Positions 54,728-62,891 of a stretch of DNA of 64,000 nt are shown here, one piece after another. The first letter of the stretch is position 1. The number at the start of each line of letters is the position of its first letter. The stretch is from contig NZ_CP063785.1 of NCBI RefSeq assembly GCF_025860405.1, positions 8,867,390 through 8,931,389 of the forward strand, read 5' to 3'. Position numbers and translations under genes: made by a program. The stretch comes from Tolypothrix sp. PCC 7712 (GTDB lineage: Bacteria > Cyanobacteriota > Cyanobacteriia > Cyanobacteriales > Nostocaceae). Below the pieces are notes generated by a model. The model was not told the DNA's origin, made no database searches, and saw nothing but the letters and a program-made list of their open reading frames with translations.

Positions 54728-56458
54728 TTAGTAATGATTGCCAATTTTGCGGTGGTGGACGGCGGTGAGGGCGTTGACTTTGGCAACTCGTCCGGTTTGG
54801 ACTGTGCTGTAAATAATCCAATGATCGCCACAATCTATGCGGCTGGTGATTTCGCATTCCATGTAGGCTAAGGCTTCGGCTAAAATGGGGGAGCCATTGT
54901 TGGCTGGATAGGTTTTGATTCCGGCAAAGCGATCGCCACCAGGGGGGAAGCGCTTGAGGAAATGTTTCATTAAGCCTTGGTAATTGCCTTCTTCTAAAAC
55001 ATTAAGAACAAAGCGATCGCCTACGTGCATTAATGATTCAATAGCGCGGTCTTTGGAGACTGCGATCGCTACTCCTAAAGGATTTAAGCTGGCTTGAGTT
55101 ACCCAAGAAGCGAACATTGCGCTTTGAACTTCTCCTTTTTTGGCAGTAATAATGTAGAGTCCGTTGCTAATTCTGCCTAAGGCTTTTTCTAAATTGGTGT
55201 TGATGGATTTGATTTGTTTGATAGTGCGATCGCGGGTTAACCATTGACCCATATCTGTACCCGCTTCATCACACAATTGTTCTAGGGAAGCAGTGGGACT
55301 TTCTTTAACTAAAATTGGGGGGAAGGCTTCTGTTAATCCTAATTCCTGAAATTTGTTGCGTAGGGGATAAACTGGTTCATCTTCGCCACCACCAGATTCT
55401 AATAAACCAATGCTTTGTTTATTATGAGCCGCCGCTAAAATTGTGCTAATTGCCGCTTGAGCATTAACTGCATTTTGGGCAGGCATACTAATAATTAACC
55501 CAGCAGCTTGTCCTACTAATTCCCGGACTTCTTGTGGTTCGGCGCTGTTGATATCAACTAATTCTACTGCTACACCTGTTCTTGTACAGCCATGCGCGAT
55601 GGTTCTTACTAAATGTTCGCTATAGCCGTAATCTTCGGCATAAAATAGCGCCACTAATTTCTCAGTTTTTGCTTGTTCTAAGCTCCAGTTTTGATACCGT
55701 CCCAGCCATTCGGGAATATAGTTTTTCAGTAAAGGCCCGTGTCCGGTAGCAACTGTACCAATCTCTAAATTTTCAATCCGCTTTAAAGCTGCTAATACAG
55801 AGCGGGCATTCGGCCCCATTAAACAATCATAGTAATATTTAAAATCATCTTCGATCACATTAAAATTCTCATCATAGGTGTGATCGTCGCAGTAGTGCAT
55901 TCCAAATACATCGCAGGTGTAGAGAATGCCTGTTTTATGGTCGTAAGTCAAAATTGTGTCAGGCCAATGTAAGTTAGGCGCAGAGATAAATTCTAATTCG
56001 TGCCCATCTCCTAATGCTAAACGCTGTCCACTCTTCACCTGGATAGATTTAAATGGCTGGTGAATCATGTTTTCCAGAAATTGAATTGCCACCTTCGCTG
56101 CCACAATGGTGATATTGGGAGCTAATTGTAAGATGTCTTTAACTAAAGCACTATGATCGGGTTCGGTGTGGCTGACAATTAAGTAATCTATTTTTGTGGG
56201 GTCAATGATTCCTGTTAGCAATTCTAGATATAATTGCTCAAATTTGCGATGGGAAGTATCAACCAAAGCAATTTTTTCATCCTGAATTAAAAAAGAATTA
56301 TAGGTTGTTCCATTACGTAAGCCAAATTCAATATCAAAGCGTTCTCTATCCCAGTCCAGACAACGAATAGCGGTTGTTTGTGGTGCAATTTCTACAGTTT
56401 CAATTGTCAATAGTCCGGGAGAAGCAAGCGTTTGTGGGGCTTTTGTAAGTAAGTTCAT
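54728..56458 (-). CDS. flv3: Flavodiiron protein, Flv3-type
   Basis: A 576-residue flavodiiron protein with the same three domains as Flv1, but with a complete metal-binding motif HTEPDH (His97, Glu99, Asp101, His102). This is the Flv3/Flv4-type signature and, with Flv1 nearby, points to Flv3. The flavodoxin segment has FYAEDYGYSEHLVRT; the C-terminal domain is a flavin reductase. The pair moves electrons from photosystem I to oxygen. The psiE-like gene and a triple repeat lie between flv3 and flv1. Confidence 0.9.
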   Translation of the reverse strand: MNLLTKAPQTLASPGLLTIETVEIAPQTTAIRCLDWDRERFDIEFGLRNGTTYNSFLIQDEKIALVDTSHRKFEQLYLELLTGIIDPTKIDYLIVSHTEPDHSALVKDILQLAPNITIVAAKVAIQFLENMIHQPFKSIQVKSGQRLALGDGHELEFISAPNLHWPDTILTYDHKTGILYTCDVFGMHYCDDHTYDENFNVIEDDFKYYYDCLMGPNARSVLAALKRIENLEIGTVATGHGPLLKNYIPEWLGRYQNWSLEQAKTEKLVALFYAEDYGYSEHLVRTIAHGCTRTGVAVELVDINSAEPQEVRELVGQAAGLIISMPAQNAVNAQAAISTILAAAHNKQSIGLLESGGGEDEPVYPLRNKFQELGLTEAFPPILVKESPTASLEQLCDEAGTDMGQWLTRDRTIKQIKSINTNLEKALGRISNGLYIITAKKGEVQSAMFASWVTQASLNPLGVAIAVSKDRAIESLMHVGDRFVLNVLEEGNYQGLMKHFLKRFPPGGDRFAGIKTYPANNGSPILAEALAYMECEITSRIDCGDHWIIYSTVQTGRVAKVNALTAVHHRKIGNHY

Positions 56459-56685
56459 GTGATTTATCTAAAAATATTTTCTTTAGTTAATGTGCTTATT
56501 TCTATAATTGCTACAAAATAGTGAATTAGTAAAATGTTTATTTCTAAAGTAAGCCATCAGAAACATTTATTGTTGATGAGCGTGTAATTACCATTGATTA
56601 ATATCAATGTTTATCATCAAGGCTTTAAATAATAAATTTAAGAGATGGAAGTGACAAATATTTTTAGATTTCATTTACTTGATTT

Positions 56686-56718
56686 AGATACCCGACTTCT
56701 TCAAGAAGTCGGGTATCT
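56686..56718. repeat. 33-nt interspersed palindrome (AGATACCCGACTTCTT type)
   Basis: AGATACCCGACTTCTT (56686-56701), one C, then its exact reverse complement (56703-56718). Its form is that of a REP-like palindrome common in cyanobacterial intergenic regions. Confidence 0.85.
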
Positions 56719-57071
56719 AGGCACTACAGTTTGATTCATCAATTAGAAACCTGACTGCCATCTTTCATAGTGAAAATACTGAGAAATAGTCAAACATCGC
56801 TAAATAAATAACTCTTGTAGAGCCTAATTGCATCTGCGATCGCCAACCTTTGATGCGCTTAAATGTAGCTCTAAATACAATTTTTGGGCATTTTTTGCTT
56901 TTTAATACAATAGACTGTTGCAAAAAACCTATATCTTTAGGTTGGAATTCCTATCTATCTAAAGAAGTAAATACTTGCTATCTCAGCAGTTTCATCTTAT
57001 AAATGGATAACTCGTACAAAGTTAAAAAGACAAACTAGCTATTCTGCTTTTAAGTTGCACAATCCATCGTG

Positions 57072-57131
57072 AGGGCTGTTGACAGTTGACAGTTGACAGT
57101 TGACCGTTAACTGTTAACTGTTAACAGCCCT
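57072..57131. repeat. Self-complementary GTTGACA / GTTAACT heptamer array
   Basis: AGGGCTGTT, three GACAGTT-type units, a central GACCGTT, then AACTGTT units ending AACAGCCCT. The two halves can pair along nearly the whole 60 bp with G-T wobbles, making one long hairpin. Confidence 0.85.
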
Positions 57132-57345
57132 GATTAGTAGTTATGCAATTTTAGACGCGCATTAGCTTACTTTTCGGTTCGTGGAGTTGTTTTACTTTGG
57201 GACAAACAATAGTTTGTCTAATGATGGTGGATTTACATAGTGCGTAGTTGCAATTAGTTGGGAAGTATTGGCAAGGCTGACAGAAGACGCATAAATCCAC
57301 ATTTTTTCCTCAATATCAGAACCGCTTCAGCTGGAAAACTCAAGG

Positions 57346-60024
57346 ATGAAATACTGGATTAGGAAATTAGTAATCTGTATCTTTTTTGTCTATCACTGGT
57401 TATTAGGAACTAATTACGCAGCCGCCAATCAACTTGCCAATATAGATGTGCCGCAATTCCATGCAGTGACAGCAGTGGAAAATATCGCCAGTGCGGACAA
57501 TATTTTTATTGATAGTAGAAGAGAAGATTTGCGGCGATTTCGTGAGATAGTTAAAGCCACAGAGAAATTAGAGGGATTGTTTACCCTTTACCGCAGCCAT
57601 GAAGAGGGCAGAACTTATTGGGAAATTAAGCCAGAACAACTCAATAAAAATTACTTAGCGACAGTCACATTAGAATCGGGATTAGGGGAAAGTGGGATTT
57701 ATAGTGGATTACCCATAACTGATTTTCTCTTCTATTTCCGACGAGTCAATCACAATTTGCACTTTGTAGTGCGGAATGTGAAATTTCGTACAGAAGAAGG
57801 TGAACCAGAACAGCGATCGCTTGCTCGTTCTTTTAGCGATTCGGTTCTCTATGCATTGCCAATCGACACTATAGATCCGCGTAGTAAAAATATTCTGATT
57901 AACCTGGATGACTTACTCATGCAGGATTTCCCAGGTTTAACTCCTATATTGAAATACTCTTTACAGGCTGATTACCGCTTAGAACCCAGCAAGTCTTATT
58001 TTGGCGATATTAACAGCTTACCGGAAAATCTAGAGATTGATTCTATTTACGGTTTTTACTCACCAGAAGGTGCAAATTTAGTTACTTTACCCGATAGCCG
58101 CGCACTTTCTTTAAAAGTACATTATAGTTTTTCCCAACTGCCAGAAAACAACGGTTATATTCCTAGACTCGCTGATGATAGAGTGGGATATTTTATTACC
58201 GCATTCCAAGATTTTTCTCATCACAAGAGTCACGATCCATTTGTACGTTATATTAATCGTTGGCATCTAGAACCATCCGACCCCAACGCACCTTTATCGC
58301 CACCGAAACAGCCGATTGTATTTTGGATTGAAAATGCTGTACCCCTAGAATACCGTGACGCAATCCGCGAAGGTGTGCTGATGTGGAATAAAGCATTCAC
58401 CAAAGCCGGATTCCAAAACGCCATTGAAGTGCGACAAATGCCAGATGATGCTGATTGGTATCCCGCAGATGTGCGTTACAACACTATTCGTTGGTTTAAT
58501 TCTTTAGATGCAGGTTTTGCCAAAGGGCCGACACGTGTTAACCCATTTACCGGGGAAATACTGGACGCAGATATTATTGTTGATGCGAATATGGTGCGCT
58601 CAATTCAGCAAGAATATCGCGCCTACGCAGAGTCAGGGAATAGCAAAAATAAATTAGATGGTTGTGATGTCGCAGGTTTTCAGAGAGATTCGGAACTCTG
58701 TTATGGAAGGGAAGCGACAAATCAAGCCGCTATTGGGGCGTTGGCGTTGTCATTGTTGCCTGACACGACACCAACTAGCGCAGCTATGCAGGAATATGTG
58801 CAGCAATATTTGCGTTCTTTAATTGCCCATGAAGTCGGGCATACTTTGGGCTTACGTCATAATTTTCACGGCAGCACCATGTTAGCGCCCCAAGAATTAA
58901 ATAACACCGAAATCACCCACAGCAAAGGTTTAGCGGGTTCGGTGATGGATTATTTACCCGTGAATATCGCACCGATGGGTGTAGAACAAGGTGATTATTT
59001 CCCTGGGATGATTGGCCCTTATGATGAATGGGCAATTGAGTATGGTTATAAAATCAACCCAGAAGCCACAACTGATGCGATGCTACCAGAAGCCGAAAAA
59101 AGCTTCTTAGAAAAGATTGCCCTAGCATCACCACAGCCAGAATTATCCTACGCTACAGATGAAGATATTTGGGATATTAACCCCCTAGCAAACCTCTGGG
59201 ATATGAGTAGTGATGTACTAATATATTCCCAATGGCAAATGGATAACGCCCGTGTGATGTGGGAACGCCTCGATCAGCGTTATTTATCGCCTGGAGAAAG
59301 CTATAGTAATCTGCGCGCCTTATTTAATCGCGTCCTCAGATATTATTTTCGTAACGCTACCTTAGTTTCTCAATATATTGGTGGACAATCATTTCGGCGT
59401 GTTCATGCTGGTGATGAAACTTCCTGGGCTTTTGTACCAGTTTCTTTGGAAAAACAACGTCAAGCTTTAGCAAAGTTGCAAGAATATGTATTTGCTGAGG
59501 ATGCTTTTAACTTCTCACCGCAATTACTCAATCAACTAGCACCATCACGCTGGCAACATTGGGGAAATCCTATCCCAAATGATCGCCTAGATTATCCCCT
59601 ACATGATCGCATTTTAAAATTCCAAAGTCGAGTATTGCGATCGCTCCTCAATAGCGATCGCCTCAGTCGCCTGCAAGATATAGAATTAAAAACACAGCCT
59701 GGAGAAGCTCTTTCCATCCCGGAACTATTTGAAACCTTACAACAAGGTATCTGGACAGAAGTTTTCACTTCTACAGAACCAAAACCCATTTCTAGCCTGC
59801 GCCGTTCCTTACAACGCGAATATCTCAATATCTTGCTAGAAATGATGTTGCGAAATACCAACACACCAGAAGACGGACGCACATTAGCTTGGTACGAATT
59901 GCGTCAACTGCAAACCGCAGTTGACAACAGGCTCAAAGACTTGGGCGAAAACATTGATATTTCCACATTAGCCCATTTGCAAGTCACGAGCGATCGCATC
60001 ACTAAAGCATTAGGGGGGGACTAG
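57346..60024 (+). CDS. Exported zinc-dependent metalloprotease (DUF5117/DUF4953 type)
   Basis: An 892-residue protein. A signal peptide (basic KYWIRK then hydrophobic LVICIFFVYHWLLG, ending near AAA) precedes a DUF5117-like region (about 55-260: LFTLYRSHEEGRTYWEIKPEQLNKNYLATVT). A metzincin-like catalytic region follows with HEVGHTLGLRH (His495, Glu496, His499, His505) and a Met-turn candidate in GSVMDYLPVN. A helical C-terminal part follows. It should be a periplasmic or extracellular endopeptidase. It stands alone and ends next to G-rich heptamers. Confidence 0.88.
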   Translation: MKYWIRKLVICIFFVYHWLLGTNYAAANQLANIDVPQFHAVTAVENIASADNIFIDSRREDLRRFREIVKATEKLEGLFTLYRSHEEGRTYWEIKPEQLNKNYLATVTLESGLGESGIYSGLPITDFLFYFRRVNHNLHFVVRNVKFRTEEGEPEQRSLARSFSDSVLYALPIDTIDPRSKNILINLDDLLMQDFPGLTPILKYSLQADYRLEPSKSYFGDINSLPENLEIDSIYGFYSPEGANLVTLPDSRALSLKVHYSFSQLPENNGYIPRLADDRVGYFITAFQDFSHHKSHDPFVRYINRWHLEPSDPNAPLSPPKQPIVFWIENAVPLEYRDAIREGVLMWNKAFTKAGFQNAIEVRQMPDDADWYPADVRYNTIRWFNSLDAGFAKGPTRVNPFTGEILDADIIVDANMVRSIQQEYRAYAESGNSKNKLDGCDVAGFQRDSELCYGREATNQAAIGALALSLLPDTTPTSAAMQEYVQQYLRSLIAHEVGHTLGLRHNFHGSTMLAPQELNNTEITHSKGLAGSVMDYLPVNIAPMGVEQGDYFPGMIGPYDEWAIEYGYKINPEATTDAMLPEAEKSFLEKIALASPQPELSYATDEDIWDINPLANLWDMSSDVLIYSQWQMDNARVMWERLDQRYLSPGESYSNLRALFNRVLRYYFRNATLVSQYIGGQSFRRVHAGDETSWAFVPVSLEKQRQALAKLQEYVFAEDAFNFSPQLLNQLAPSRWQHWGNPIPNDRLDYPLHDRILKFQSRVLRSLLNSDRLSRLQDIELKTQPGEALSIPELFETLQQGIWTEVFTSTEPKPISSLRRSLQREYLNILLEMMLRNTNTPEDGRTLAWYELRQLQTAVDNRLKDLGENIDISTLAHLQVTSDRITKALGGD

Positions 60025-60134
60025 GGATTAGGGATTGGGGACTGGGTATTGGGGACTATTGTGGAATCGATGTTTGTTTGGTATTTTGAAATTGTATAAT
60101 CAATAACCCCTAGCGCTGAATTTGTCAAGCTTTG

Positions 60135-60162
60135 TTGCAACTTCCTTGTCAGCAAATAAAAT
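60135..60162 (+). promoter_or_regulatory. Possible promoter before a short membrane peptide gene
   Basis: TTGCAA (60135-60140) and TAAAAT (60157-60162) are separated by 16 bp and resemble sigma-70-type -35 and -10 boxes. They lie 56 bp before the ATG at 60218. Confidence 0.4.
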
Positions 60163-60217
60163 GCCGTTACATTGAAGATAACTCTCCACTAAAATCAAGT
60201 TGGGGGAAATATTAGCC

Positions 60218-60316
60218 ATGACCGGAATAATTTTATTGTCAGTTTTCTGCTTCCTTTGGTTGCTTGGCTTCTCTCTTTTAGCAGAAGCTTGGTTTTACGA
60301 AGAAGAACAACAATAA
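60218..60316 (+). CDS. Small single-helix membrane protein (32 residues), unassigned
   Basis: The frame encodes MTGIILLSVFCFLWLLGFSL and then LAEAWFYEEEQQ before TAA: one membrane helix with a short acidic tail. GGGGGA lies about 11 nt before the ATG, and a promoter-like pair lies upstream. Size and shape resemble the small subunits of photosynthetic and NDH complexes, but it does not match PsbM, PsbX, PsaM, Psb30 or PetG sequences that I know. It is far shorter than typical annotation cut-offs, so it may be missed elsewhere. Confidence 0.6.
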   Translation: MTGIILLSVFCFLWLLGFSLLAEAWFYEEEQQ

Positions 60317-60490
60317 CAACTCAAAATTCAAAACATTTTAGTTAATTTGCATATTTCCAGTGCATAAAAATTCTATGGGGTGGGCATCTTGCTCACCCCG
60401 ATTATGTAATACCAATTTAAATAATGTTGGCGACACATGAATGATATTCTAGAGGACAAGGCATTGCCTTACCCTCAGAATAAATATTAA

Positions 60491-60612
60491 GACTTACGCA
60501 AAAGTAACGGAATTACGTCATTACGAGCGCAGCGACGTAATCGCCTGAGATTCTGGGATTGCTTCCCTACACTTCGTTCCGGTCGCAATGACAAATTTTG
60601 CTTGCGTAAGTC
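60491..60612. repeat. MITE-like element bounded by GACTTACGCAA
   Basis: A 122-bp element with 11-bp perfect inverted ends (60491-60501 and 60602-60612). The interior has inverted arms, CGTCATTACGAGCGCAGCGA and TTCGTTCCGGTCGCAATGAC, of a type common in cyanobacterial genomes. No target duplication was evident. Confidence 0.65.
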
Positions 60613-60635
60613 CTGAATATATATAACGCGTCGAA

Positions 60636-60971
60636 TTATGGCTTCTTCTGCGCCAAATTATACTTAACTTCGATTTCAAAATTACTTTCCGCCGAACCCT
60701 CAGTTAAAAACGGAATCCCCGTTTTCCCACCCAACTTGATACCAAATTTAACAGTGACCTCTTCTGCGTCAGGTATATTCTTAAAAGCCCCAACAGCTAA
60801 CTTGGCATAATTACGAATCTTACTCTGAAACTCTTGAATTTTTACTGTAGGTAAAATATCACGGTATCCAGGTTCCTCATCTTCTGGAACCTCAGCAGCT
60901 TCCTTAGATTCCACATAGATTTCGTACTCTTGATCATCATCTTTGACAATCAGCCTTTGTACTTCTGACAT
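60636..60971 (-). CDS. Trypsin-co-occurring domain protein (Trypco1, CU044_2847 family)
   Basis: A 111-residue beta-rich protein. The segments VQEFQSKIRNYAKLAVGAFKNI-like (here KIQEFQSKIRNY), EEVTVKFGIKLGGKTG and SAESNFEIEVKYNL match the Trypco1 family. Such domains accompany trypsin, caspase or STAND-type effectors in predicted multi-domain conflict systems. GAGG precedes the ATG. It is divergent from a truncated caspase gene across 69 bp. Its biochemical role is unknown; it is proposed to present or sense something for the effector. Confidence 0.82.
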   Translation of the reverse strand: MSEVQRLIVKDDDQEYEIYVESKEAAEVPEDEEPGYRDILPTVKIQEFQSKIRNYAKLAVGAFKNIPDAEEVTVKFGIKLGGKTGIPFLTEGSAESNFEIEVKYNLAQKKP

Positions 60972-61040
60972 TTGGTAGCCTCAGTTAGTTTTTTGGTTGT
61001 TATTCTAGTACTATTACGTAAAAATGACTGCCACAGAGAT

Positions 61041-61478
61041 ATGGCTCGATATGCCCTAGTAATTGGCATTGCCAAGTATGACAACTTCACAAATCTACCA
61101 AAAGCTGTTGATGATGCAGAAAAAATCGCACAGCTATTAAAAGAACACGGTCGCTTTGATGTGCAGCCGTTACCTGGTAAATTAATCGAGACTGAAAATT
61201 GCTCTTCAGTCACTGCTGATAAAAAATTACTGGGTAAAGAACTCGGTCAAGTGCTGAGGATGTTTTTACTGGAGAAAGCCAAGGGTAGCGAAGCACTGAT
61301 TTATTTCGCCGGACATGGATTTGAAGCACCCAGCCTGACAGGTGAACCGAAGGGGTATTTGGCTACTTCAGATTGTCATAAAGACGGGCAAAATGCGATC
61401 GCCACTCTATTGAAGCTTTTAACTTCAGTTTCCGCCATCAGAACTTGGGGTGAACGAAAAAAAGGTGTGGGAGAGTAG
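61041..61478 (+). pseudogene. Truncated caspase-fold (peptidase C14) protein lacking the catalytic Cys
   Basis: A 145-residue remnant beginning MARYALVIGIAKYDNFTNLP, the canonical start of bacterial caspase-like (metacaspase/orthocaspase) domains. The catalytic His92 is present in IYFAGHGFE. Similarity ends around residue 118 (SDCHKDGQNAI), and the tail LLKLLTSVSAIRTWGERKKG is unrelated; the DCCHSG-type catalytic Cys and everything after it are missing. I start at 61041, since the frame to 60972 adds an unlikely leader. It is divergent from Trypco1 and next to an IS630-type remnant, the likely cause of truncation. Confidence 0.8.
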
Positions 61479-61519
61479 TTAGCGGAGAAGTTACGAAATC
61501 TCTCTATCAATTGCTTGCT

Positions 61520-61813
61520 CTATCTCTGCTGAAAAAAGGGGGGATGACCACCTGTATGCTGATACAACAGCGCTTCCATACCTGAAACATTGTAACGATG
61601 TACCCACTCCATTACTGTCTGAGGGTTGCGTCCTGTTTCCTCACCTACCCGCGTCGCGCTTTTTCCATTACATATCTCATATAGTGCCATTAAACGCTCA
61701 CGGGTACGACTATGATCTGCTTTTAACGCTTCTTCTCTCAATATTGAGGCACTTTGATTCCAGCGATCGCATTCCACTTTGAGCATCCCTGTTTCGTTCT
61801 CCACTACACCCAC
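61520..61813 (-). pseudogene. IS630-type transposase N-terminal remnant
   Basis: A 97-residue helix-turn-helix fragment: REEALKADHSRTRERLMALYEICNGKSATRVGEETGRNPQTVMEWVHRYN, then GMEALLYQHTGGHPPFF. This matches the DNA-binding N-terminus of IS630-family transposases. The DDE catalytic part that should follow is absent, and a stop comes after QQR. No terminal inverted repeats were recognised. It could also be the first ORF of a two-ORF element that lost its second. Inactive in either case. Confidence 0.72.
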
Positions 61814-62106
61814 TGATTAAGAGTAATATTTTTTGTGTCAAAACTCCAGTTCTCAACATGGATGAGGTTTAAATATTAAATATTTCTTGTTTCCCGGTTT
61901 CCTAGAAAAATTTTTGATGATATATTTATATCTTCTTTGCCGTATCAGGATACTTATACTAATTAGTAAAGAGAGGGTAACATATTCAAAAACTAAAACC
62001 TAGATGATGTCGAAGTTTCTTAAATTTTCATTTTGAATTGGTATTAGTAGTATTCATTCTTGATATTGTGAATTGTCCCTGTCTATTATTATTCGTGGGT
62101 TGATTT
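61814..62106. other. Intergenic stretch with an ATACCAATT-type repeat end
   Basis: Nothing supportable as a gene. The sequence TTTTGAATTGGTAT near 62030-62043 resembles the right end of the element at 38360-38459, without a clear partner. Confidence 0.35.
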
Positions 62107-62403
62107 GTGAAAGTTCTTGTTTACTGTAAGTACTTTAGTTTCAAGAATCCACTAGACAAGCCAAAGATGGAGACGTTTGTTGTGGATTTGCCACAAATTC
62201 CTAGGATTGGTGAAACCATTATGGTTGAGAGAATGTCGCCAACTAAACAATGTGTCATTATTTTTGAATATATTGTAACTGCAGTACAGTTTAATGCCTC
62301 CAACGAATCAGTCGATACACCAAATGCTAGGGTAAACGCCTGTTTAAATCACTGTTGGGAAGGGACTTCAAATTTCAAAGTAACAAACTTTTTAGAGAAA
62401 TAA
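62107..62403 (+). CDS. Hypothetical protein
   Basis: A 98-residue frame with a GTG start (KVLVYCKYFSF...). An ATG start at 62167 (METFVVDLPQIPRIGETIMV) would also keep the most orderly part. It alternates short beta-like stretches and has four cysteines. No domain or strong ribosome-binding site was recognised. Codon use looks ordinary. It is kept because the frame is uninterrupted and protein-like, but it may be a remnant in this decayed region. Confidence 0.5.
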   Translation: MKVLVYCKYFSFKNPLDKPKMETFVVDLPQIPRIGETIMVERMSPTKQCVIIFEYIVTAVQFNASNESVDTPNARVNACLNHCWEGTSNFKVTNFLEK

Positions 62404-62507
62404 TTGCAGTATTTATACAACTGCTAAATATATGAATTTGATTTGATTTATGAAAAATATCACTTAATAAAGGTGCGTTACGCTGAAGCTAACGCACCCT
62501 ACTAGAC

Positions 62508-62623
62508 TGACACGACTAAAATAGTGCATAAAAAAACTCTTGTGGGATGGGTGTCTCACCCGTCCAGGGCGGACAAGATGTCCACCCCACAAGAAAAATT
62601 ATTGCAACATTTTAGCTGTGTCA
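62508..62623. repeat. MITE-like element with TGACAC ends and inner G-rich hairpin
   Basis: Imperfect inverted ends match in 17 of 21 positions (TGACACGACTAAAATAGTGCA at left; the right end is the complement of TGACACAGCTAAAATGTTGCA). Inside, CTTGTGGG (62539-62546) pairs with CCCACAAG (62586-62593), framing a GGGTGTCTCACCC hairpin. A GGTGCGTTA / TAACGCACC palindrome lies just before it (62471-62498). Confidence 0.65.
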
Positions 62624-62891
62624 ATCCACTACTAGTGTGAATTTCAACAATCTAATACAAGTCATATATCTAAGTTGATATTGTCTGCTATATAGGGGTT
62701 TTTGAGAGTATTTCTTAGTCATAACTGCAGCCTGAATGGTAAATGATTTCTTCAAACATCCAATCAGAAATTGCCGAGAAATATTCAACAATAAACTCTA
62801 AAATTAGTTACAGTTCTTATGATACTGTCTATCTCTAGATTAGAGAAATATACTTTTTTGCCAACAAGGTGAGGAGATAAAATTTAGCCTT

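Larger units (their letters stand above)
56459..57345. other. Intergenic region (0.89 kb) with two strong palindromes
   Basis: No supportable gene between the divergent flv3 and metalloprotease genes. It contains a 33-nt near-perfect palindrome (56686-56718), a GTTGACA/TGTTAAC hairpin (57072-57131) and a HIP1-like site near 56838. Both divergent promoters must lie here. Confidence 0.55.

Noticed and set aside
54457..54831. A 124-residue minus-strand frame with repeated KKADKAVKIR peptides
   Set aside because: The repeats are simply the 62-63-bp DNA repeat translated; the rest overlaps the flv3 end out of frame.
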